Translations under genes and position numbers: made by a program
Source: Streptomyces griseorubiginosus
GTDB lineage: Bacteria > Actinomycetota > Actinomycetes > Streptomycetales > Streptomycetaceae
Direction: 5' to 3'
Assembly: GCF_001514195.1 (NCBI RefSeq)
Contig: NZ_KQ948736.1
Span: 1-64,000 of the forward strand
DNA: 64,000 nt
In this document: one piece after another, positions 47,474-57,501 of the stretch
Layout: every line of letters starts with the position of its first letter
Position numbering within the stretch: the stretch's first letter is position 1
The notes under the pieces: generated by a model
Told to the model about the DNA's origin: nothing
The model's input: the letters and a program-made list of their open reading frames with translations, nothing else
Database searches by the model: none

Positions 47474-49822
47474 ATGTACGACCGCAGCGGCCCCCACGAC
47501 CCTTACGTCCGCGTGCGCGGTGCGCGTGAGCACAATCTTCAAGGGGTGGACGTCGACGTCCCGCGGGATGTGCTGGCGGTGTTCACGGGGGTCTCCGGGT
47601 CGGGCAAGTCGTCGCTGGCGTTCGGGACGATCTACGCGGAGGCCCAGCGGCGGTACTTCGAGTCGGTGGCGCCCTACGCGCGGAGACTGATCCACCAGGT
47701 GGGGGCGCCGAAGGTCGGGGAGATCACCGGGCTGCCGCCGGCGGTCTCGCTCCAGCAGCGGCGGGCCGCGCCGACGTCCCGTTCCTCGGTCGGCACGGTC
47801 ACCAACCTCTCGAACTCCCTGCGGATGCTGTTCTCCCGCGCCGGCGACTACCCGCCGGGCGCCGAGCGGCTCGACTCGGACTCCTTCTCCCCGAACACGG
47901 CCGTCGGCGCCTGCCCGGAGTGCCACGGACTCGGCCGGGTCCACCGTACGACCGAGCAGACGCTGGTGCCCGACCCGTCGCTGTCGATCCGGGAGGGCGC
48001 CATCGCCGCCTGGCCCGGCGCCTGGCAGGGCAAGAACCTGCGGGACATCCTGGACACACTGGGCTACGACGTGGACCGGCCGTGGCGCGAACTGCCCGCG
48101 GAGCAGCGGGAGTGGATCCTGTTCACCGACGAGCAGCCGGTGGTGACCGTGCACCCGGTGCGGGACGCGGACCGGATCCAACGCCCCTACCAGGGCACGT
48201 ACATGAGCGCCCGCCGCTATGTCCTGAAGACCTTCGCGGACTCCAAGAGCCAGACCCTCAGGGCGAAGGCGGAGCGGTTCCTGGTCGCCTCGCCCTGTCC
48301 GGCCTGCGGCGGCAGCCGGCTGCGCCCGGAGGCCATGGCCGTCACCTTCGGGGGCCGTACGATCGCCGACCTGGCGGCTCTGCCGCTGACCGAGCTGGCC
48401 GCCTCGCTGGTCGCCGACGGCGGGGCCGCACGGGTCCTCACCGAGGACCTCAGGTCCCGTATCGCGCCCGTGGTCGAGCTCGGTCTCGGCTACCTCAGCC
48501 TGGACCGCGCCACCCCCACCCTGTCCGCCGGCGAACTCCAACGGCTGCGTCTCGCCACCCAGTTGAGGACCGGGCTGTTCGGAGTCGTCTACGTCCTCGA
48601 CGAACCCTCCGCCGGACTGCACCCCGCGGACACCGAAGCGCTGCTCACCGTGCTGGCCCGGCTGAAGGCGGCCGGCAACTCGGTGTTCGTGGTGGAGCAC
48701 CACCTGGACGTGATGCGCGGCGCGGACTGGCTGGTGGACGTCGGACCGCTGGCGGGCGAGCACGGCGGGCGGGTGCTGCACAGCGGGCCGGTGGCGGATC
48801 TCGCGACGGTCGAGGAGTCGGCCACGGCACGGTTCCTGTTCCAACGCTCCCCCGCCCCGACGCGTCAAGTGCGCAAGCCCCGTGGCCACTTGAAGGTGGG
48901 TCCGGTCACCCGGCACAACCTGCGCGGGGTCACGGCCGAGTTTCCCCTGGGTGTGTTCACGGCGGTGACCGGGGTGTCTGGGTCGGGCAAGTCCACGCTG
49001 GTCGGCGAGATCACGGACGAGGCGGCGGGGGTGGGCCGGGTGGTCTCCGTCGACCAGAAGCCGATCGGCCGGACCCCGCGCTCCAACCTGGCGACCTACA
49101 CGGGCCTGTTCGACGTCGTGCGCAAGGTGTTCGCCGGGACCGAGGGGGCCCGCGAACGCGGCTACGGCGTGAGCCGGTTCTCCTTCAACGTGGCGGGAGG
49201 ACGCTGCGAGACCTGCCAGGGCGAGGGGTTCGTCAGTGTGGAGCTGCTCTTCCTGCCGAGCACGTACGCGCCCTGCCCGGACTGCGGCGGGGCCCGCTAC
49301 AACCCCGAAACGCTCGAAGTGACCTACCGGGGGCGGAACATCGCCGAGGTGCTGGACCTCACGGTGGAGTCGGCGGCGGACTTCTTCGCGGACTCCCCGC
49401 CCGTGGCCCGCAGCCTCGCCACCCTCCTCGACGTCGGACTCGGCTACCTGCGGTTGGGGCAGCCCGCCACCGAGCTCTCCGGCGGCGAGGCCCAGCGCAT
49501 CAAGCTGGCGAGCGAACTCCAGCGCGTGCACCGCGCCCACACCGTCTACCTGCTCGACGAACCCACCACCGGGCTCCACCCGGCCGACGTCGAGGTCCTC
49601 ATGCGCCAGCTGCACGGCCTCGTGGACGCCGGGCACACGGTGATCGTCGTCGAGCACGACATGTCGGTCGTGGCGGGCGCGGACTGGGTGATCGACCTGG
49701 GGCCGGGCGGCGGGGACGCGGGCGGCCGGATCGTGGCGGCGGGGGTACCGGAAGCGGTGGCGGGGGCCGCGGAGAGTGCTACGGCGCCCTATCTGACACG
49801 GGCGCTGACACCGGGCGGCTGA
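47474..49822 (+). CDS. UvrA-like excinuclease ATPase subunit paralogue
   Basis: A 782-residue UvrA paralogue, clearly shorter than UvrA (about 950). Two ABC cassettes: Walker A TGVSGSGKSSLAFGTIYAEA and TGVSGSGKSTLVGEITDEA; signatures LSAGELQRLRLATQL (first, degenerate) and LSGGEAQRIKLASELQ (second); Walker B LLDEPTTGLHPADVEVLM. Zinc-binding CPECHGLGRVH, CPACGGSRLR and CETCQGEGFV/CPDCGGARYN are present. The missing length corresponds to the UvrB-binding and insertion domains, as in UvrA2/DrrC-like proteins linked to drug tolerance or damage sensing. ATG at 47474 lies 7 nt behind TAGAGT (leaderless). Its 3' end overlaps the convergent acyltransferase gene by 34 bp. Confidence 0.88.
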   Translation: MYDRSGPHDPYVRVRGAREHNLQGVDVDVPRDVLAVFTGVSGSGKSSLAFGTIYAEAQRRYFESVAPYARRLIHQVGAPKVGEITGLPPAVSLQQRRAAPTSRSSVGTVTNLSNSLRMLFSRAGDYPPGAERLDSDSFSPNTAVGACPECHGLGRVHRTTEQTLVPDPSLSIREGAIAAWPGAWQGKNLRDILDTLGYDVDRPWRELPAEQREWILFTDEQPVVTVHPVRDADRIQRPYQGTYMSARRYVLKTFADSKSQTLRAKAERFLVASPCPACGGSRLRPEAMAVTFGGRTIADLAALPLTELAASLVADGGAARVLTEDLRSRIAPVVELGLGYLSLDRATPTLSAGELQRLRLATQLRTGLFGVVYVLDEPSAGLHPADTEALLTVLARLKAAGNSVFVVEHHLDVMRGADWLVDVGPLAGEHGGRVLHSGPVADLATVEESATARFLFQRSPAPTRQVRKPRGHLKVGPVTRHNLRGVTAEFPLGVFTAVTGVSGSGKSTLVGEITDEAAGVGRVVSVDQKPIGRTPRSNLATYTGLFDVVRKVFAGTEGARERGYGVSRFSFNVAGGRCETCQGEGFVSVELLFLPSTYAPCPDCGGARYNPETLEVTYRGRNIAEVLDLTVESAADFFADSPPVARSLATLLDVGLGYLRLGQPATELSGGEAQRIKLASELQRVHRAHTVYLLDEPTTGLHPADVEVLMRQLHGLVDAGHTVIVVEHDMSVVAGADWVIDLGPGGGDAGGRIVAAGVPEAVAGAAESATAPYLTRALTPGG

Positions 49823-50718
49823 GGGGCGAGCAGAGGGGGGCTGCGCCGCGGACGACGGGGCCGTACGACGTCCCGGGCGGCCTGCGAAGGGAACGGGTCG
49901 CTTTCACCGTGCGGCCCCACCGGGTGCCTCTCCGCTGTGTGTTCTCCCCACACCCGTGCCTGCGCCGACGCGGCCAACGCCCGTCGGTCGGTGTGGCAGC
50001 CCGGTGCCACCGGCTCCGGGACTCCTACGTCGGCCACCAGCCCCCGTGCGGACACCACCCGCCACACCGAGGCGAGCAGGGAGTCGTCCCCGATGAAGGC
50101 GGGGGCCGTACTGGCCTCTCCCCCGCTGACCCGGTACCGCAGGCGCACCGGCTGCACCGGCACCCCGGCGTCCAGGGCCGCCTGGAACACCGCGCGGCGG
50201 AAGTGGCCCTGGGCGCGGCCGCACCAGGTGCTGCCCTCGGGGAAGACGGCCACCGCGGCGCCCCCGCGCAGTGCGTCGGTGATGCCTGCGACCGTGTCCG
50301 GGAGGGCCCGCAGCCGGTCCCGCTCGATGAACAGCGCCCCGCTGCGGGCCGTCAGCCATCCCGCCACCGGCCACCGCCGGATCTCGGACTTGGCGAGCAT
50401 GCGGGCGGGGCGTACGGCGGCCAGCAGCGGGATGTCCAGCCAGGAGATGTGGTTGGCGACCAGGAGCACCCCGCCGGTGGGCACGGCGGCGCCGGACACG
50501 CGGACCCGGACGCCCGAGGCCCGCACCACCGCCCGGCACCACCACCTGACCGCGCCGGCCGGGACCCACCGTCCGACCGGCAGCAGCGCGATCCCGGCGA
50601 GCAGCAGGGCAATCACCGCGAGCAGCCGCCCGGCGGCACGGGGCAGAGCCGTGACCGGCCCCGTCCGCTCCAGGCACGTCCCGGGGGTGCAGGGCGCGCT
50701 GGGCAGCCAGACACTCAT
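49789..50718 (-). CDS. olsA: Lyso-ornithine lipid / 1-acylglycerol-3-phosphate acyltransferase (OlsA/PlsC-like)
   Basis: A 309-residue PlsC-family acyltransferase. N-terminal hydrophobic helix (RLLAVIALLLAGIALLPVGR), catalytic NHxxxxD in VANHISWLDIPLLAAVRPAR, and FPEGST in VAVFPEGSTWCGRAQGHFRR. The neighbour upstream, overlapping by one base (TGATG), encodes an OlsB-type N-acyltransferase, so this is probably OlsA, adding the second acyl chain to lyso-ornithine lipid; a glycerophospholipid role is the alternative. The last ~50 residues are Pro/Arg-rich and not conserved. Its C-terminal end overlaps the UvrA-like gene by 34 bp on the opposite strand. Confidence 0.85.
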   Translation of the reverse strand: MSVWLPSAPCTPGTCLERTGPVTALPRAAGRLLAVIALLLAGIALLPVGRWVPAGAVRWWCRAVVRASGVRVRVSGAAVPTGGVLLVANHISWLDIPLLAAVRPARMLAKSEIRRWPVAGWLTARSGALFIERDRLRALPDTVAGITDALRGGAAVAVFPEGSTWCGRAQGHFRRAVFQAALDAGVPVQPVRLRYRVSGGEASTAPAFIGDDSLLASVWRVVSARGLVADVGVPEPVAPGCHTDRRALAASAQARVWGEHTAERHPVGPHGESDPFPSQAARDVVRPRRPRRSPPLLAPQPPGVSARVR

Positions 50719-51488
50719 CAGGCCGGGACGAGCGAGAGGAAGTGCCGCAGATAGCGGGCGTTGACCCGGCGCATCGACAGCAGCACGAACAGGTCGGCGA
50801 CCCCGAAGTCCGGGTCGTGGGCGGGCTGACCGCACACCCAGGCGCCGAGGCGGAGGTAGCCGCGCAGCAGCGAGGGCAGCTCGGTGTGCCCGGCGGGCGC
50901 CGCGCCCGTGGGCTCCCAGGGCAGCAGGGGCCGTACCCGGAACTCCTCGGGGGCCAGGTACTTGGTGCGCACCCGGTCCCAGGTGCCGGCCGCGAGCGCA
51001 CCGCCGTCGGCGAGCGGGATCGAGCAGCAGCCGGCCAGCCATTCATGTCCGCGGTCCACCATGTAACGGGCGATCCCGGCCCAGATGAGGCCGATGACCG
51101 CGCCGTCGCGGTGGTCGGGGTGCACGCAGGAGCGGCCCACCTCGACGAGCCCGGGACGGATCGCGTCGAGCGGGGAGAGGTCGAACTCGCCCTGGGAGTA
51201 CAGGCGTCCGGCGATCGCGGCCCGCTCCGGGGGCAGCAGCCGGTAGGTGCCGACGACCTGCCCGGTGACGGTGTCGCGGACGAGCAGGTGGTCGCAGTGG
51301 GCGTCGAAGCCGTCGATGTCGAGGCCGGGTTGCGGGGTGGCCAGGAGGGCCCCCATCTCCCCGGCGAACACGTCGTGCCGCAGCCGCTGCGCGGCCCGCA
51401 CGTCCTCCTCGTCGCGGGCCAGGCCGACGGTGTAGCGGGTGGGGGCGACGCTCTGCGGGGGACGGTCCAGGGTGGAAACGCCGGTCAT
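50718..51488 (-). CDS. olsB: L-ornithine N-alpha-acyltransferase (OlsB-type GNAT)
   Basis: A 256-residue acyl-ACP-dependent N-acyltransferase of the OlsB/hemolysin-acyltransferase GNAT branch: AAQRLRHDVFAGEMGALLAT, GFDAHCDHLLVRDTVTGQVV, TYRLLPPERAAIAGRLYSQG, LVEVGRSCVHPDHRDGAVIG and GHEWLAGCCSIPLADGGALA. It makes lyso-ornithine lipid from 3-hydroxyacyl-ACP and ornithine, the phosphorus-free membrane lipid route. Start ATG at 51488 follows GGAGAGTGCC; a longer in-frame start at 51638 has a non-conserved extension. It is transcribed leftward with the OlsA-type gene overlapping its stop codon. Regulation by phosphate shortage is likely from other bacteria but no PHO box was identified. Confidence 0.87.
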   Translation of the reverse strand: MTGVSTLDRPPQSVAPTRYTVGLARDEEDVRAAQRLRHDVFAGEMGALLATPQPGLDIDGFDAHCDHLLVRDTVTGQVVGTYRLLPPERAAIAGRLYSQGEFDLSPLDAIRPGLVEVGRSCVHPDHRDGAVIGLIWAGIARYMVDRGHEWLAGCCSIPLADGGALAAGTWDRVRTKYLAPEEFRVRPLLPWEPTGAAPAGHTELPSLLRGYLRLGAWVCGQPAHDPDFGVADLFVLLSMRRVNARYLRHFLSLVPA

Positions 51489-51841
51489 GGCACTCTCCAG
51501 GTCACAGGCGGAGGCGGCGAGCGGTGCCGCTGTCCCTGTTCTCCCGACGCCGGTTGGCGCCTGCGTGACCGGTTCCCGGAGCGCGGATGTGCGGAGTCTG
51601 AACGCCTCGGACAAGGTGTCCGGGACTTCCGACTCCACCGACGGGACGGTGTCGTGCCGATGACCGGAGGGCGGTCAGGCGTGGTGGGGCCGGGCATGAG
51701 CACCACGTCCGGCCCCACCCGTCCGCACTGATCGGCGAACGTCTACCGGTGCCCCCTGAAGGGGCGCGGGGCTGTATCGATATGCGGCTCCGCCGCGTGG
51801 GCGCGACCAGCCACGACGGCGGCGCGAAGCCGATGATCCGG
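51489..51841. other. Gap between olsB promoter and sdhB 3' end
   Basis: 353 bp without a gene. The right part holds the sdhCAB terminator hairpin (51683-51719); the left part carries the olsB promoter region. A GC-rich tail up to the sdhB stop has no further feature I can support. Confidence 0.55.
51683..51719. terminator. Hairpin terminator of the sdh operon
   Basis: A perfect 11-bp stem, GGTGGGGCCGG (51683-51693) with CCGGCCCCACC (51709-51719), and a 15-nt loop, located 123-159 bp beyond the sdhB stop codon in the direction of its transcription. Confidence 0.7.
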
Positions 51842-52587
51842 CTACCGCTTCCCCACCTTCCGCGTGGCCCGCAGCCACTCCTTGTTCATGCTCGTGATGG
51901 AGACCAGCGGGATGCCCTTCGGGCACGCCGTCGCGCACTCGCCGGTCAGGGTGCAGCCGCCGAAGCCCTCCTCGTCCATCTGCTCCACCATGTCGAGGAC
52001 CCTGGTCTCGCGCTCCGGCGCGCCCTGCGGGAGCACGTTCAGGTGGTTCACCTTGGCGGAGGTGAAGAGCATCGCGGCCCCGTTGGGGCAGGCCGCGACG
52101 CACGCCCCGCAGCCGATGCACTCGGCGTGCTCGAAGGCGAAGTCGGCGTCGGGCTTGGGCACCGGCGTGGCGTGGGCCTCGGGGGCCGCTCCCGTGGGTG
52201 CCGTGATGTAGCCGCCGGCCTGGATGATCCGGTCGAAGGCCGACCGGTCCACGACCAGGTCCTTGATGACGGGGAACGCGGCGGCCCGCCACGGCTCGAT
52301 GTCGATCGTGTCGCCGTCGGAGAAGGACCGCATGTGCAGCTGACAGGTGGTGGTGCGCTCGGGCCCGTGCGCGTCGCCGTTGATGACGAGGGAGCACGCG
52401 CCGCAGATGCCCTCGCGGCAGTCGTGGTCGAAGGCGACGGGGTCCTCACCGCGCAGGATGAGCTCCTCGTTGAGGGTGTCCAGCATCTCCAGGAAGGACA
52501 TGTCGGACGAGATGCCGTCCACCTCGTACGTGGACATCGCTCCGTCGGCGTCGGCGTTCTTCTGCCGCCAGACGCGCAGGGTGAGCT

Positions 52588-52591
<4 letters not shown>
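51842..52591 (-). CDS. sdhB: Succinate dehydrogenase iron-sulfur subunit SdhB
   Basis: A 249-residue iron-sulfur protein. The [2Fe-2S] motif is [20 protein letters not shown] followed by TTCQLHM; the [4Fe-4S] and [3Fe-4S] motifs are [20 protein letters not shown] and [20 protein letters not shown]. It passes electrons from the FAD of SdhA to the membrane heme subunit and quinone. The ATG at 52591 overlaps the sdhA stop (ATGA). This type, with a 650-residue flavoprotein and single cytochrome b subunit, is the second sdh operon of many Streptomyces. Confidence 0.95.
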
Positions 52592-54537
<1,946 letters not shown>

Positions 54538-54539
54538 GT

Positions 54540-55247
54540 TCAGCTCACCACTCCGGTCATGACGCCCACGGGTACGGCGATGAAGCCGGCCGTGAGCAGC
54601 AGTGCGAGGACGTTCGCGACGGCCTTGAGGGCGCGGTCGCGGGTGCGGCTGCCGACGCCGAGGGTCTGGGCGGCGCTCCAGAAGCCGTGCCGGACGTGCA
54701 GGCCGAGGGCGAGCATCGCGACGATGTAGATGACGTTGCCGTACCAGGTGGAGAAGGTGTCCACGACGTTCTGGTACGGGTGGCCCGCCTGGAAGCCGCC
54801 GGAGTGCACGGTGCCGGTCGTCAGGTCGAGGATGTGCCACACGATGAACAGGGCGAGGATGATCCCGCCCCAGCGCATGGTGCGGGTCGCGTAGCTCGCC
54901 CGCGCCTTCCTGTGGACGTACTTGCCGGGCCGCGCCCGGATGTCCCGGCGGCTGAGCTGGTAGGCGGACGTGGCGTGCGCGACCACGGCGACGACCAGCA
55001 CCACACGGATCAGCCAGAGCGTCCACTCGTAGTGCATGAACGGCTCGCCGACCGTGCGCAGCCAGTGCGCGTAGTGGTTGAACTCGCCCGCCCCGAAGAA
55101 GATCTTCAGGTTGCCGATCATGTGGACGACCAGGTACAGCAGCATGATCAGCCCGCTGACGGCCATCACGGTCTTCTTGCCGACGGAGCTGTCCCACACG
55201 GTGCGTGCCATGGACGGCCGTCGGTCCGTCCGCGTTGCCAGAGCCAT
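54540..55247 (-). CDS. sdhC: Succinate dehydrogenase cytochrome b558-type membrane subunit SdhC
   Basis: A 235-residue membrane protein with five predicted helices: [80 protein letters not shown] and [20 protein letters not shown]. Histidines in helices (VVHM, VAHA, VWHI, LHVRHG) match the diheme b558 (type B) quinone-binding subunit of the Wolinella/Bacillus type. First gene of sdhCAB. The ATG at 55247 lacks a ribosome site but has TAACGT 8 nt upstream (55256-55261), so the mRNA is nearly leaderless. Divergent from a LysR gene. Confidence 0.93.
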   Translation of the reverse strand: MALATRTDRRPSMARTVWDSSVGKKTVMAVSGLIMLLYLVVHMIGNLKIFFGAGEFNHYAHWLRTVGEPFMHYEWTLWLIRVVLVVAVVAHATSAYQLSRRDIRARPGKYVHRKARASYATRTMRWGGIILALFIVWHILDLTTGTVHSGGFQAGHPYQNVVDTFSTWYGNVIYIVAMLALGLHVRHGFWSAAQTLGVGSRTRDRALKAVANVLALLLTAGFIAVPVGVMTGVVS

Positions 55248-55255
55248 GGGTCAAG

Positions 55256-55325
55256 ACGTTAGAACCGTCCCTCCCGATCGGTCCAAGACATGGTCCGGCT
55301 TGATTCCATAGCCGGCGGCTATCGT
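55256..55325. promoter_or_regulatory. Divergent promoters of sdhCAB and the LysR gene
   Basis: TAACGT (minus strand, 55256-55261) serves sdhC; TATCGT (plus strand, 55320-55325) serves the LysR gene with its GTG 6 nt later. The 58 bp between them include TTGATTCCATAG and TCCAAGACATGG segments; a LysR-type T-N11-A site is probable but not certain. The layout predicts that the regulator controls sdhCAB and itself. Confidence 0.6.
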
Positions 55326-55331
55326 AGGAGA

Positions 55332-56219
55332 GTGCAGTTCCAGCAGCTCCAGTACTTCGTGGCGGTCGCCGAGACCCGCCACTTCACCCGTGCCGCCGAG
55401 ACGGTCCACGTCGCCCAGCCCTCGCTGTCCCAGCAGATCAGGGCGCTGGAGCGGGAGCTCGGGGCGGATCTCTTCCTGCGCGCCCGCGGCAACATCACGC
55501 TCACCGACGCGGGCGAGGCGCTGCTGCCGCTGGCCCGCCGCATCCTGGCCGACGCGGACACCGCCCGGCACGAGGTGCAGGAACTGGTGCAGCTGCGCAG
55601 CGGCCGGATCCGGATGGGCGCGACCCCGAGCCTGTGCACGGGTCTGCTGCCGGACGTGCTGCGCGCCTTCCACGACCGCTATCCGGGCATCCGGCTGATG
55701 ATCGAGGAGGGCGGTTCGCACGATCTCGTACGGCTGCTCGCGCGCGGTGCCCTCGACCTGGCCCTGGTGGTCCTGCCGCTGCCCACGCCGTCCCCGGCGC
55801 TGACCACGGTGGAGCTGCTGCGCGAGGACCTGGTCGTGGTCTCCTCGCCGGAGGGTCCGGCGCCGGGTGGTCCCGGCCGCCGTACGGTCCGCGTCGCCGA
55901 TCTGGAGAGCGCGCCCCTGGTGATGTTCCGGCACGGCTACGACCTGCGCGAACTGACCGTGGCCGCGTGCCGTGCCGAGGGGTTCGAGCCGGACTTCGCG
56001 GTGGAGGGCGGGGAGATGGACGCGGTGCTGGGCTTCGTGCGGGCGGGGCTGGGCGTGGCCGTCGTACCGCGCATGGTCGCCACGCGGGCGGGGCGCGGGC
56101 TGCGGGTCACGCCCCTGGCCCGGCCGGGCCTGCACCGGACGATCGCGCTGGCCCACCGCAGCGACGTGGCTCCGCCGCGAGCGGCACGGGAGTTGCAGCG
56201 GATGCTGCTGGAGCGCTGA
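55332..56219 (+). CDS. LysR-family transcriptional regulator
   Basis: A 295-residue LysR regulator: [40 protein letters not shown] and [20 protein letters not shown] form the winged helix; the periplasmic-binding-like effector domain starts near residue 90 ([20 protein letters not shown]). The GTG at 55332 is chosen because the conserved MQFQQLQYF begins there and TATCGT lies 6 nt upstream (leaderless). Divergent from sdhC, it probably activates or represses sdhCAB in response to a TCA-cycle intermediate; the effector is unknown. Confidence 0.9.
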   Translation: MQFQQLQYFVAVAETRHFTRAAETVHVAQPSLSQQIRALERELGADLFLRARGNITLTDAGEALLPLARRILADADTARHEVQELVQLRSGRIRMGATPSLCTGLLPDVLRAFHDRYPGIRLMIEEGGSHDLVRLLARGALDLALVVLPLPTPSPALTTVELLREDLVVVSSPEGPAPGGPGRRTVRVADLESAPLVMFRHGYDLRELTVAACRAEGFEPDFAVEGGEMDAVLGFVRAGLGVAVVPRMVATRAGRGLRVTPLARPGLHRTIALAHRSDVAPPRAARELQRMLLER

Positions 56220-56259
56220 GCGGCCTTAGCATGGGGCTTTCTCGCGCGGGGGTGGGCGG

Positions 56260-57489
56260 ATGACACGGCGGGCGGTTGTCATGGGCGCGGCGCTGCTGGT
56301 GCTGGCGGGGTGCACCGCGTCCGGCGGACCGAGGAACCCGGCCGTCTCGTCGTCCCGCGCCCCGGGGCCGACGGTGGAGACGTTCTCGACCTCGGTCTCG
56401 GGCCCGTGGCGCGCGTGGACGGCGTCCCTCACCCGCCCGGAGGCGCACGGCAGTTGCGGCGCGACCGCGCACCAGGTGGTGTGTGCGACCGACACCGGTG
56501 CCCTCGTGGGGCGTTCGCGGGCCGACGGCCGGGTCACCTGGACCGTGCCCGGCGACACCCACGCCAAGACCGCCCAGCTCCTCGTCGACGCGGCCGACGC
56601 ACGGGCCGTCGCCGGGGTTGCGGGCGTGCTCCGCGCGGCGGACCTGCGGACGGGTGAGCAGGCCTGGACCCGTCGGCTGCCCGCCGGCCGCGCCTACGTC
56701 GCCCTCGCCGCCACGAACGGGATCGTCTACGCCCTGCACGCACCGGACCCCTTCATCCGCACCGGCGCCGTCCTGGACGCCGTCCGCGCGTCCGACGGCA
56801 CGCCGCTCTGGCACCGGAACGTCACCTGGAGCACCGGCGAGCCCCTCGCCGCCTTCCGGGGCCGCGTCTACACGGCCGACGGCGTCACCCGGGTCACCGC
56901 CCGCGACGCCCGCACCGGCGCCACCGTGGCGACCAGCCCCGCGGCCGTCGAGTGCCAGCACCTCGTCACCGGCGGCCACTACCCGGTCTGCACCGGCAGC
57001 CCGTACTCCGCCGGGGACGTCTTCCCGCCCATGCGGCGCCTGGATCCGGCCACGCTGAAGCCGCTGCCGACCCCGCGGAACACGATCAACAAGCCCGTGC
57101 AGGGAGTCATCTCCGACGACGGCGTCCTGGTGCTGTACGAGGCCGGCGCGGAGGACACGAGCGCGGGCGCCTGGTACGCGTACGACCTCGTCAACGACCG
57201 CAGGCTGTGGAGCACGTACGCCACCGCGACGGACGGCGTCGGTGTGGCCGACGGCCGGTTCGTGACCTTCACCCCCGTCAACGACCGCGCCACGCGGGAC
57301 CGCGTGATCACGATCGACCTGCACGCCGGTCCGCAGGGCACCGGAAGCACCGCGCCCCGCCTGTCCCCGGCGTACGCGCAGACCAGGGGCGGCGAACACC
57401 CCGCACTCGTGGTACCGGGCGGGGACACGGGCCATGTCGTCGTCATGGCCCGCACCCACGGTTCGCTGCGGTCGCTCCCACTGCCCTGA
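56260..57489 (+). CDS. Lipoprotein with PQQ-like beta-propeller
   Basis: A 409-residue exported protein. Lipobox LAGC ends at Cys18 (VVMGAALLVLAGCTASGG), so it is anchored on the outer face of the membrane. The remainder is an outer-membrane-protein-assembly BamB/PQQ-like propeller: VTWTVPGDTHAKTAQLLVDA, LRTGEQAWTRRLPAGRAYVA, ASDGTPLWHRNVTWSTGEPL, RDARTGATVATSPAAVECQH. Tryptophan-docking repeats ('DG-x-x-x-W-x-x') are visible several times. No catalytic PQQ site can be claimed. The ATG follows GGGGGTGGG. Role probably scaffold or sensing at the cell surface. Confidence 0.82.
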   Translation: MTRRAVVMGAALLVLAGCTASGGPRNPAVSSSRAPGPTVETFSTSVSGPWRAWTASLTRPEAHGSCGATAHQVVCATDTGALVGRSRADGRVTWTVPGDTHAKTAQLLVDAADARAVAGVAGVLRAADLRTGEQAWTRRLPAGRAYVALAATNGIVYALHAPDPFIRTGAVLDAVRASDGTPLWHRNVTWSTGEPLAAFRGRVYTADGVTRVTARDARTGATVATSPAAVECQHLVTGGHYPVCTGSPYSAGDVFPPMRRLDPATLKPLPTPRNTINKPVQGVISDDGVLVLYEAGAEDTSAGAWYAYDLVNDRRLWSTYATATDGVGVADGRFVTFTPVNDRATRDRVITIDLHAGPQGTGSTAPRLSPAYAQTRGGEHPALVVPGGDTGHVVVMARTHGSLRSLPLP

Positions 57490-57501
57490 GGAGGCGGGCG
57501 T

